Origin: Chloroflexota bacterium | GTDB taxonomy: Bacteria; Chloroflexota; Limnocylindria; Limnocylindrales; CSP1-4 | Assembly (NCBI GenBank): GCA_021783095.1 | Contig: JAJXUG010000013.1 | Location: forward strand, 25,451-89,450 | Length of the DNA stretch: 64,000 nt | Direction of reading: 5' to 3' | Shown: positions 57,129 to 64,000 of the stretch, in pieces | Position numbering within the stretch: position 1 is the first letter of the stretch | Layout of the letters: the number at the start of each line of letters is the position of its first letter | The notes under the pieces: model-generated | What the model was told of the DNA's origin: nothing | Databases searched by the model: none | Seen by the model: only the letters and a program-made list of their open reading frames with translations | Program-made: the position numbers and the translations under genes

Positions 57129-57803
57129 CTACTGGTCTGTCGCCGGCCCGGGCTGACCGCCGCCCTGGCCCGCCCCCTCGCCGCCGGTGAGGTTCGCGTC
57201 GTGCGCCTGCGCGATCAGCGAGTCCCCCTGGAGCGAGTAGATCGCATCGATGATGCCATAGGCCTTCGCCTCGTCGGGCGACATGAAGTTGTCCCGGTTG
57301 GTGTCCGCGTCGACCCTCTCGAACGGCTGGCCGGTGTGCTTGGCCAGGATCTCGGTGTTGCGCCTGACGAGGAACTCCCACTCCCGCATCTGGATCACGG
57401 CGTCGGGCGCGTTGCCGCGGAAGCCGCCAGAGCCCTGGTGGATCATGATCCGGCTGTTGGGCAGCGCGTACCGCTTGCCCGGCGCGCCGGCGGCGAGCAG
57501 GACGGCCGCCATGGACGCTGCCATGCCGATGCAGATCGTGTTCACCGGGGCGCGCAGATACTGCATGGTGTCGTAGATCGCGAGGCCCGCGTTCACCACG
57601 CCGCCGGGCGAGTTGATGTAGAGGCTGATGTCCTTCTCCGGGTCCTCGGACTCCAGGAACAGCAGCTGGGCGATCACCAGGTTGGCGAGGTGGTCCTCGA
57701 TCGCGTCGCCCAGGAAGATGATCCGCTCGCGCAGCAGGCGCGAGTAGATGTCGTAGGCGCGCTCGCCTCGGCTGGTGGACTCGATGACCATCGGGACGAG
57801 CAT
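57129..57803 (-). CDS. clpP: ClpP, proteolytic subunit of the ClpXP protease
   Basis: 224 residues. Catalytic Ser in [14 protein letters not shown] (~108), His in [11 protein letters not shown] (~133), Asp in [17 protein letters not shown] (~182). Tetradecameric serine protease. The ~20-residue Gly-rich C-terminus is longer than usual. 49 bases after the trigger-factor gene. Confidence 0.97.
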   Translation of the reverse strand: MLVPMVIESTSRGERAYDIYSRLLRERIIFLGDAIEDHLANLVIAQLLFLESEDPEKDISLYINSPGGVVNAGLAIYDTMQYLRAPVNTICIGMAASMAAVLLAAGAPGKRYALPNSRIMIHQGSGGFRGNAPDAVIQMREWEFLVRRNTEILAKHTGQPFERVDADTNRDNFMSPDEAKAYGIIDAIYSLQGDSLIAQAHDANLTGGEGAGQGGGQPGPATDQ

Positions 57804-57852
57804 CGTCGGTCTCCCTGCGGTGCCTTCCGGCGTCGATTCGGCTGGGCCGGCG

Positions 57853-59319
57853 TCAGGCGCCGGCGGGCTCGCCCTCGACCTCGGCCTCGCCGTGGTCGTG
57901 GGGCTCGCCCTCGTGGAGGCTGCCCGGGAGTGTGCCCGGATCGGTGGCGTCGATGGCCGCCGAGGCCTGTGCCTGCGGGGTGTCGAGGGCCGACGGGGCG
58001 TCGTCCTCGAGGTGCGGCAGCGCCGGGTGCTCGGGGTGCGCGGCCAGCCAGCGATTGACGAGCGACTCGACGAGCTGCGAGCGGCGCAGCGTGCTGCGGA
58101 TGAAGTTCTGGCCGCGCTCGGACTCGAAGTACTTGACCGTCTTCTGGTCCTTGTAGCGCGCGCGGGCCAGCTCGACCTGCTCCGCCACCTCGGCGTCGGA
58201 GACCTGGAGCCCCTCCTCGTCCGCGATCCTGGACAGCACGAGCAGGGTCTTGGTCCGCTGCTCGGCGCGCGGGCGGAACTCGGCGTGGAGCTCCTGCTCC
58301 GTCTGGCCGGTGGCCTTGAGATAGGCCGGCTCCGCGATCCCCTGCCGGGCGAGCGTGGATCGGAACTCGTCGTGCATCACCTCGACCTCCTGGTCAATCA
58401 GGATGTCGGGCAGCTCGAGCGTGGCGTTGGCCACCGCGTAGTCGATGATCTTGTCGCTGAACTCGTGGCGCGCCCGGTCGAGGGCGTTGCGGCGCAGGCG
58501 CTCGGCGACGTCCACCTTGAGCGACGCGAGGTCCGGGTAGTCGCCCATGTGCTGCGCGAAGTCGTCGTCGGCGGGCGGGAGCACCTTCTCGCGGAGCTCC
58601 CTGAGGTCGACCTCGAAGTGCGCCTGCTGGCCGGCGAGGCTCTCCTCGGCGTAGTCGTCGGGGAACGTGATGTCGAACTCGGTCGACTCACCCGGCTTGA
58701 GGCCGACGAGGTTCGCCTCGAAGCCCGGGATCAGGCGGTCCTCGCCGATGATCAGGGGCATGCGCTCGGTCGTGCCGCCCTCGAACGGGACGCCATCACG
58801 GGTGCCGCGGTACCCGATGACGGCCCAGTCGCCGTTCTGCGCGCCCCGGTCCTCGACCGCCTTGAGCGTCGCGTTCTGGTCGCGCAGCTCCTCGACGACG
58901 TTGTCCACCTTGGCGTCGTCGACCCCGTCGATCTCGGGCGCGAATGTGAAGTCCTGGTAATCCCCGAGCGTGACCTCGGGCCGCACCTGGACGGTCGCCT
59001 TGAAGCGCAGCGGCTGGCCCTCGACGGCCTCGAGGATCTCGACGTCGGCGTTGGTCAGGGGCACGATCCCCTGCTCGATGATCGCGTCGCGATAGGCGGA
59101 CTGGACGAGCTGCTCCACCGCCTCGTCGAGCACGGCGCCGGGGCCGAGCACGCGCTCGAGGATGGGGCGCGGGGCCTTGCCGGGGCGGAAGCCCGCAACG
59201 CGGGTTCGCCGCGACAGGCGGCCGGTGGCCTCGCGGACAGCGCGGTCCAGCCGATCGGCCGGGACCTCGACCTCGAGGAGGATGGAGCTCTTGGGGGCGG
59301 GGGAGGCGGTCACATTCAT
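57853..59319 (-). CDS. tig: Trigger factor, ribosome-associated chaperone
   Basis: 488 residues: N-terminal ribosome-binding domain with GFRPGKAPR (~43-51), PPIase domain (~165-250; [20 protein letters not shown]), C-terminal helical chaperone domain. Acidic/His C-terminal extension ([16 protein letters not shown]). A TATACT -10 box (59329-59334) precedes the ATG by nine bases, so the transcript is probably leaderless. First gene of tig-clpP-clpX. Confidence 0.96.
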   Translation of the reverse strand: MNVTASPAPKSSILLEVEVPADRLDRAVREATGRLSRRTRVAGFRPGKAPRPILERVLGPGAVLDEAVEQLVQSAYRDAIIEQGIVPLTNADVEILEAVEGQPLRFKATVQVRPEVTLGDYQDFTFAPEIDGVDDAKVDNVVEELRDQNATLKAVEDRGAQNGDWAVIGYRGTRDGVPFEGGTTERMPLIIGEDRLIPGFEANLVGLKPGESTEFDITFPDDYAEESLAGQQAHFEVDLRELREKVLPPADDDFAQHMGDYPDLASLKVDVAERLRRNALDRARHEFSDKIIDYAVANATLELPDILIDQEVEVMHDEFRSTLARQGIAEPAYLKATGQTEQELHAEFRPRAEQRTKTLLVLSRIADEEGLQVSDAEVAEQVELARARYKDQKTVKYFESERGQNFIRSTLRRSQLVESLVNRWLAAHPEHPALPHLEDDAPSALDTPQAQASAAIDATDPGTLPGSLHEGEPHDHGEAEVEGEPAGA

Positions 59320-59328
59320 CGCCCGGGG

Positions 59329-59334
59329 AGTATA
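59329..59334 (-). promoter_or_regulatory. -10 box of the tig-clpP-clpX operon (leaderless)
   Basis: Minus-strand TATACT ends nine bases before the tig ATG. Confidence 0.55.
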
Positions 59335-59444
59335 GGGCGGGCGGCTGGATCACCGGGCGCGAAGCGGACGCCCGCGCCCCGCGACTCCCGGGGGCACGCT
59401 CAGCGGCACGGCGAGCGGCACGGCGATCGGCGGTTCCCGGGCGG

Positions 59445-59450
59445 TAGACT
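59445..59450 (+). promoter_or_regulatory. -10 box of tRNA-Leu
   Basis: TAGACT ten bases before the mature tRNA 5' end; it is the same hexamer seen before rarA and the valS leader. Confidence 0.55.
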
Positions 59451-59460
59451 CCGAGCCCAC

Positions 59461-59548
59461 GGGCGAGTGGCGAAATGGCAGACGCGCCGGCCTTAGGAGC
59501 CGGTGCCGCGTGAGCGGCGTGTCGGTTCGACCCCGACCTCGCCTACCA
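59461..59548 (+). tRNA. tRNA-Leu (anticodon TAG), CCA encoded
   Basis: Class II tRNA. Acceptor GGGCGAG pairs with CTCGCCT (G-T at the end), anticodon stem CCGGC/GCCGG with loop CTTAGGA (anticodon TAG at 59494-59496), long variable arm GCCGC...GCGGC, T-arm GTCGG-TTCGACC-CCGAC, discriminator A and CCA in the gene. Confidence 0.97.
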
Positions 59549-60009
59549 GCCCCGCCGCGCACGGGTTTGGCGCGCCCCGCAACCCGCGCGCCTTGCCTCC
59601 TCCGGGCGCGCTCGTTGTCGCACTACCGCGCGTCGTCTCCCATCTGCGAACGTGGCTCGTGCTATCCGTGCACGGCTAGCTCGGATGTGCCGGGTACGAG
59701 GTGGTTTCGTGCTGCAACGCCCAGTCGGTCCGTCGACACCCACCTACGAGCCCGTCGCGTGTTCGGCGCCTGGCAGTGCTGGACGCCGCGTTGAGCACGA
59801 CGGAGGCTCGTGAGTGGCGGCGCGGCGCCGAAATCAACGCGATCGCCCGCGTCGCCAGACCGGAAATCCGGTCGAGGGGTGGCGGGATCGCCGACAGCAC
59901 GAGCGTGGGTCGTAGGTGGCGGCTGCGCACGTCTGCCGGCCGCCCGCGCGCGACCGGCCGGCAGTCCGCGAAGCGGCAGGCCCACAACGGTTGAGGCGAG
60001 GCGCGGTGT
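59549..60009. other. Intergenic region, no gene seen
   Basis: About 460 bases between the tRNA and the convergent membrane protein gene. Lower in G+C than the genes around it in places. Open frames are short and have no ribosome binding site or recognisable similarity. No attachment-site duplicate of the tRNA 3' end was found in this window. Confidence 0.45.
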
Positions 60010-60747
60010 CTAGGCGGTCCGGATGATCTGGAGCACGGCGTCCTCCACCACGTGGAACTCGGGGTAGAGCCGGTCGGGATCGGTCCAGACGCGGTAGTCC
60101 CAGACGATTGCCCACAGCCCGAAGGTGACAAACGACGCCAGCAGCCAGACCAGGAAGTTGCGGCGCTTGCCCTCGTCGACCCGGAACGTGATCGGGCTGC
60201 GCAGCATGCCCATCTGGAGCCAGGCGAGGCTCAGGCCCTCGTCGAAGTGGGCCTCGAACCGCTGGCGGTCGTCCCATGCCCGGTTGACCTTGTAGTAGAC
60301 GACGATCCCCCACAGGCCGAAGGTGATGATCACCAGCAGGAAGTTGAGCCCGGCGCCGATCGGCTTGAGGGCGCTCGCAGAGGCTGCGCCCACGTCGGCG
60401 CGCAGCTGGTCCGTGATCGGCCGGACGACAACGAGACCGGCCGCGGCGGCGCGCTGCTCCGTGTACTCGACGAGGCCCTGGTAGTAGGCGAGCTTGCGCC
60501 GGCTGAACGCGTCGATGCGGGACATCCGTCGGTAGAAGAAGTAGATCGCGCCGATCCCGAGCGTGATCCAGTTCACGAGGAACACGAACAGCCACCAGTT
60601 CAGGAAACGGGTGTCCGTCTCGCCACGCAGCCGGACGGCCTGTTCGATTCGGGCGGCGCTCTGGGCGGTGGCCGCGCCGACGGGGAGGCTCAGCGCGGCA
60701 GGCGGCATCGGCGGCACGGAACTGGGCGGCATAGGGGGAAACGACAC
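60010..60747 (-). CDS. DUF4234-like membrane protein
   Basis: 245 residues; GTG chosen because GGAGGG lies eight bases upstream (a TTG at 60762 is the only earlier start). Pro-rich N-terminus, then three repeats of a span ending in an aromatic/basic motif: NWITLGIGAIYFFYRRM, IITFGLWGIVVYYKVNRAW, FVTFGLWAIVWDYRVW. This xTFGLWxxxWxY pattern is that of DUF4234-type membrane proteins of unknown function. Single gene. Confidence 0.75.
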   Translation of the reverse strand: MSFPPMPPSSVPPMPPAALSLPVGAATAQSAARIEQAVRLRGETDTRFLNWWLFVFLVNWITLGIGAIYFFYRRMSRIDAFSRRKLAYYQGLVEYTEQRAAAAGLVVVRPITDQLRADVGAASASALKPIGAGLNFLLVIITFGLWGIVVYYKVNRAWDDRQRFEAHFDEGLSLAWLQMGMLRSPITFRVDEGKRRNFLVWLLASFVTFGLWAIVWDYRVWTDPDRLYPEFHVVEDAVLQIIRTA

Positions 60748-60954
60748 TGAGCGACCCTCCAACGTTCAAGCTGCGGGGTCGTCCCGGCACCGCCCGCCGA
60801 CGCTTGGCACGCCGGGCACGGGCCATCTGTCCCCCCTCGCCGGGTGTGGTTCTCGCGGGCCCAGCGATGGGCTGGATGGCCAGAGGAGCCCGCCTTGCCG
60901 AAGTGTATCGAAGCGGCCCGGCCCGGTGGCCCCCGGTCCGCGGCGGCCAAGCGG

Positions 60955-61500
60955 TTAGGCGCGCTTGTTGCGGATCTTGTCGATCTGCTCCTGGAAGGAC
61001 GGGCCGTCGGGGCGGAGCATGTCAGCCGCGAGCTGCTTGCCGTACCTGACCGCGAGCGGCCGCCCGGCGGTGAGCAGCAGCCCGCCGATGATGCCCACCA
61101 AATCGCGCTGCTTGCGCTCCGGCGCCTTCTCGTCGAGGTAGCGGGCGAAGTCGCGCTCGATCGTGCCGCGTACCCGCGCGCCGTCGCCGCCCAGCTTGCG
61201 CAGGGAGGCGTCGATCTCCCTCGGCAGCATCGACTTGGGCAGCGGGTCGGGCTTGCCGAAGATGGCGTTGCGGGCGCCGCGCAGGACCCGCTTGGGCCCG
61301 CCCACGAGGACGAACCCGGCGCCTGCGGCAGCCCCCGCCGCCTTGACCGGGTTGCGCTTGACCTTGGCCTTGACGTCCACCGCGGCACGCGCGGAGGCCT
61401 CCAGGCGGACCAGCTCCTCGTCGAGCCGTCCCCGGGCCGCCAGGACCTCGGCCCGAGCCGCTAGGACTTCGGCCCGAGCGGATTCCGTGCCTTCGCCCAC
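60955..61500 (-). CDS. Conserved-looking hypothetical protein after holin-like gene
   Basis: 181 residues from a GTG with GGGAG nine bases upstream, overlapping the previous gene by 40 bases. Begins with an Ala/Arg/Glu-rich helix (RAEVLAARAEVLAARGRLDEELVRLEAS), contains a short hydrophobic Ala/Gly stretch (AAGAAAGAGFVLVGG) and a charged C-terminal half (LREIDASLRKLGGDGARV-like, DLVGIIGGLLLTAG). Resembles the small proteins that follow phage-holin-family genes in other bacteria, but I cannot name it. Confidence 0.6.
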   Translation of the reverse strand: MGEGTESARAEVLAARAEVLAARGRLDEELVRLEASARAAVDVKAKVKRNPVKAAGAAAGAGFVLVGGPKRVLRGARNAIFGKPDPLPKSMLPREIDASLRKLGGDGARVRGTIERDFARYLDEKAPERKQRDLVGIIGGLLLTAGRPLAVRYGKQLAADMLRPDGPSFQEQIDKIRNKRA

Positions 61501-62240
61501 TCGATCGTCTCCCTGGTGGTGTCGATGGTCTGCTGCGGCCAGAACCGAAGCTTGATGGTCTCGAAGTCGACGCCCCCGGCCGCAACTCGCGCGAGCAGGA
61601 CGCCGATGTACACGGCGAACAGGACGGCCAGGCCCAGCGCGGCGCCCACGCGCCAGCCGAAGTCGTAGGCGAGGAACGCGCCGACGAGCCCGCCGAGGAT
61701 CGCTCCGCCGATGAGCCCGGCGACCGCGCCGCCCACGCCCATCGCGCGCGCCCCGCCGATGAGCCCGACCAGCGCGCCCAGCGCGCCGACCACGACGACC
61801 GCGACGAGCCAGGTCCGCAGCGGCGGGTCGACGTTGACGCTGAGCGTCTCGCCGATCCGCTGCCAGAGCATGTACGGCCAGCTTGCCCCGAGCACGATGA
61901 AGGCCACGAAGCCGGCGATGACGGCGATCGCGACCGCTGGGGCGCGCCCCTCGAGCCTGAGGGCCGAGATGACGGCGGTGACAGCGATGGAGAGCAGCAT
62001 CTCGGTGCCGAGCAGCAGGCCCCAGCCGATGCTGCCGAACAGCCACTCGCCCGTGAACAGCAGGAGGGCGACCGGCAGGAAGACGCCGAGCAGCAGCAGG
62101 ACCGCGATCGCGACGCCGACGAACACTGCCGCGGAGGCGATCTCGCCCTTGATGACCTCGGCCTCGGCCCTGCCGAGGGCGATGTGCGAGCGAACGACGA
62201 CCAGCAAGGCGTCCTTGGTGGCCTTGAGCTGGGCGATCAA
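61461..62240 (-). CDS. Phage-holin-superfamily-like integral membrane protein
   Basis: 259 residues from a TTG. N-terminal amphipathic helix (LKATKDALLVVVRSHIALGRAEAEVIKGEI) then two closely spaced spans resembling the Actino-type phage holin family III domain, followed by four or more further spans and a Gly-rich segment. The same frame stays open for about 75 codons upstream, coding an acidic Pro/Gly-rich sequence, but has no ATG/GTG/TTG there, so the true start may be a rarer codon or the frame may be shifted near an ATGATG at about 62463. Confidence 0.65.
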   Translation of the reverse strand: MIAQLKATKDALLVVVRSHIALGRAEAEVIKGEIASAAVFVGVAIAVLLLLGVFLPVALLLFTGEWLFGSIGWGLLLGTEMLLSIAVTAVISALRLEGRAPAVAIAVIAGFVAFIVLGASWPYMLWQRIGETLSVNVDPPLRTWLVAVVVVGALGALVGLIGGARAMGVGGAVAGLIGGAILGGLVGAFLAYDFGWRVGAALGLAVLFAVYIGVLLARVAAGGVDFETIKLRFWPQQTIDTTRETIEWAKARNPLGPKS

Positions 62241-62551
62241 GCCCGGGGGGGCGGTCCCGGCGCCGCCGGCGGTCGACCCGCTCGGCTCGTCAGCCGTCTC
62301 GTCTCGCGGCGCGCCTCCGCCTGTCTGGCCGCCCGGTGCGCTTCCGCCGCCCGCGGCCGGGGCAGGGTCGGTCGCGGGACCCTCCGATTGGGGGTTGGGC
62401 CGGTCGGGATCCAGCGGTCGTCCTCCGCGGTCTGGCTCGGGGCCTCGGGCGAGGTCGCTCTCATCATACCCGTGGTGGTGGCGCCGAGCGTGACTGGAGA
62501 CCCGGCGAGACGGCCCGGTGCCGTTGCAGCGGCGCGGAGTACGCTGGCGAA

Positions 62552-63769
62552 ATGGACGAGCCCACCCGCCCCGCGCTCGCGCGTGCCCGGGCGATCCTCG
62601 CAGCCGAGATCATCGCCATCGGCACCGAGCTCACGGTCGGCGAGACCACCGACACCAACAGCGGCGAGCTGGCCCGGTCGCTGGTTGCGCACGGCGTCGC
62701 CGTCACCCGCGTCACGGATCTGCCCGACCACCAGCCCACCGTCGTCGAGACGCTGCTCGCGGCACTGGCCCGGGCTGACCTGGTGGTGTGCACCGGCGGG
62801 CTGGGCCCGACGCCCGACGACCTCACTCGGGAATCGGTGGCCGAGGCCTGCGGCGAGCAGCTGCGCGTCGATCCCCGGGCGCTCGCGTGGCTCGAGGGCC
62901 TGTGGGCTCGCCGGAACCAGCAGTTCCCCCCGTCGAACATCAAGCAGGCCTGGGTCATCCCGTCGGCCACGACCCTGGCCAACCTCCACGGCACCGCGCC
63001 CGGCTGGTGGGTCGACCGTCCCGACGGGCGCGTCATCGTGCTGCTGCCGGGTCCGCCGCGCGAGCTCGGGCCGATGTGGCGGGACATGGTCCTGCCGCGA
63101 CTGGTCGAGCGCGGGGTCGGCGACGACATGGACGTGCGGACGCTGCGCCTGACCGGGATCGGCGAATCGCAGGTGGCGGACAGGCTGGGCGAGCCGCTGC
63201 TCAGGCGCTCGAATCCGGTCGTCGCCACCTATGCCCGCCACGAGGCGGTGGACGTGCGGATCTCGGCCCGTGCCGAGTACGGCCGACCGGCCGTCGAGGT
63301 GGGTGACGAGGCGGAGGCCGCCGTGATGGGCATCCTCGGCGAGCACGTCTGGGCGCGCGGCGACACCAGCTGGGCCCAGGCGCTCGGCGAGGCGCTGGCC
63401 AGCCACGGCTGGACGATCGCCGTCACCGAGCGCGGCAGCGAGGGCGCCCTCGTCGCGCTGCTGCGCGGGATGCCCGGGCTGCGCAGGGCCGAGGTGATCG
63501 GCCCGGGCGCGGAGCCGGGGCCGCGGGCCTCCTTCGAGAGCGATCTCGAACTCCGCGAGGCCGAGCGCATCCGGGCTGAGGGCCGTGCCGACGTGGGGCT
63601 CGCGATCCGGGTCGAGACGGCCGGGCAGGACACCGCCGTGCATGTGGGCGTGGTCACGCCCGCGGGGCGCCACGCCGAGCAGCGCCTCGCCTTCCTCGGC
63701 GGGCGTCAGGGCGCGGACCGGGCGGCGATCGCCGGGGCCGCGGTGCTCCAGGCGTTCCTGCGCCGCTGA
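62552..63769 (+). CDS. cinA: CinA-like protein (MoCF-type domain)
   Basis: 405 residues, ATG six bases after a TACGCT -10-like element. N-terminal MoCF-biosynthesis domain: AEIIAIGTELTVGETTDTNSGELARSL, VVCTGGLGPTPDDLTRE and LLPGPPRELGPMWRDMVLP. The second half (~255-405) corresponds to the CinA C-terminal region but lacks clear deamidase motifs, so NMN deamidase activity is uncertain; the nucleotide pyrophosphatase (COG1058) domain is better supported. Confidence 0.88.
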   Translation: MDEPTRPALARARAILAAEIIAIGTELTVGETTDTNSGELARSLVAHGVAVTRVTDLPDHQPTVVETLLAALARADLVVCTGGLGPTPDDLTRESVAEACGEQLRVDPRALAWLEGLWARRNQQFPPSNIKQAWVIPSATTLANLHGTAPGWWVDRPDGRVIVLLPGPPRELGPMWRDMVLPRLVERGVGDDMDVRTLRLTGIGESQVADRLGEPLLRRSNPVVATYARHEAVDVRISARAEYGRPAVEVGDEAEAAVMGILGEHVWARGDTSWAQALGEALASHGWTIAVTERGSEGALVALLRGMPGLRRAEVIGPGAEPGPRASFESDLELREAERIRAEGRADVGLAIRVETAGQDTAVHVGVVTPAGRHAEQRLAFLGGRQGADRAAIAGAAVLQAFLRR

Positions 63770-64000
63770 TCGCCCGGCGGCGTGCCCGCTCGGCCTCGCA
63801 CTCCTCGCACATGACCGCGCGGGTACGGGCGCCATTCGGGCATGGAAGTCTGCAGATGCTCGCCCGGCGAGACATCCGGAAGGTCCTCGGGACTGGTGAG
63901 TCGCGTCAGGGTCGGGAGCGCCCCCCGCGCGCACGGGCCACGCCGCGGGCCCCCGGTCCGGGCCGGCGCCCGCGCACGCCGCCGGATGCGGCGACCACTG
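63770..64000. other. Window edge, no gene resolved
   Basis: The 231 bases after cinA contain no frame I can support. A minus-strand stretch reads CPNGARTRAVMCEECEAE, with a Cys pattern, but it is very short and runs into cinA antisense. Confidence 0.35.

Noticed and set aside
59461-60009. tRNA-Leu as an integration site with a genomic island to its right
   Set aside because: No integrase follows and no copy of the tRNA 3' end was found downstream.
63654-63875. Short Cys-containing minus-strand frame at the right edge (CPNG...CEEC)
   Set aside because: Runs antisense into the cinA end, has no ribosome binding site and is too short to support.

Overview
The window is very high in G+C and densely coded, with many GTG starts and 1-11 nt gene overlaps. 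Gene content (FhaA with a DUF3662-type N-terminus, FhaB/SEDS/PBP operon, qcrCAB joined to ctaCDF, PspA beside a TPM-domain protein, a valS T-box leader, type I-E CRISPR-Cas) suggests a Gram-positive-like lineage, most likely Chloroflexota of the Limnocylindria/Ellin6529 kind or a deep actinobacterial relative. This is inference from gene families; no rRNA is present.

Layout. 1-7.5 kb: full-length rarA, a two-gene Rhs module on the minus strand (a large secreted Rhs protein broken by a single-base frameshift plus a small membrane protein), then a displaced second rarA 3' end. 7.5-14.2 kb: membrane and envelope-stress genes (TPM protein, PspA), an ArsR-AHSA1-VOC operon, an RDD protein. 14.5-15.2 kb: VapBC-like toxin-antitoxin with a perfect palindrome over its start. 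15.2-18.9 kb: a serine-biosynthesis operon (class V aminotransferase, serA, histidine phosphatase). 18.9-23.5 kb: moxR-DUF58-transglutaminase operon. 23.7-28.4 kb: fhaA-fhaB-SEDS-PBP cell-wall operon. 28.6-35.7 kb: zinc-ribbon proteins, YihY, an excisionase-like HTH protein, FmdB, and valS behind a T-box.

35.9-48.8 kb is a complete type I-E CRISPR-Cas locus: cas3, a 185-bp regulatory gap, then cse1-cse2-cas7-cas5-cas6e-cas1-cas2 as one overlapping operon, a leader of about 41 bp, and an array of 59 repeats and 58 spacers at an exact 61-bp period. All of it is read on the minus strand, so the newest spacers lie next to cas2. The gap between cas3 and cse1 holds a lone repeat-like hairpin in the opposite orientation, the most unusual element of the locus.

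48.9-55.2 kb: a single overlapping respiratory operon (qcrC-qcrA-qcrB-ctaC-ctaD-ctaF) with no subunit III gene. 55.8-59.3 kb: tig-clpP-clpX proteostasis operon. A tRNA-Leu(TAG) follows, then membrane proteins and a CinA-type gene at the right edge. Several genes have a TANNNT -10 box only 6-9 nt before the start codon, indicating leaderless transcripts.
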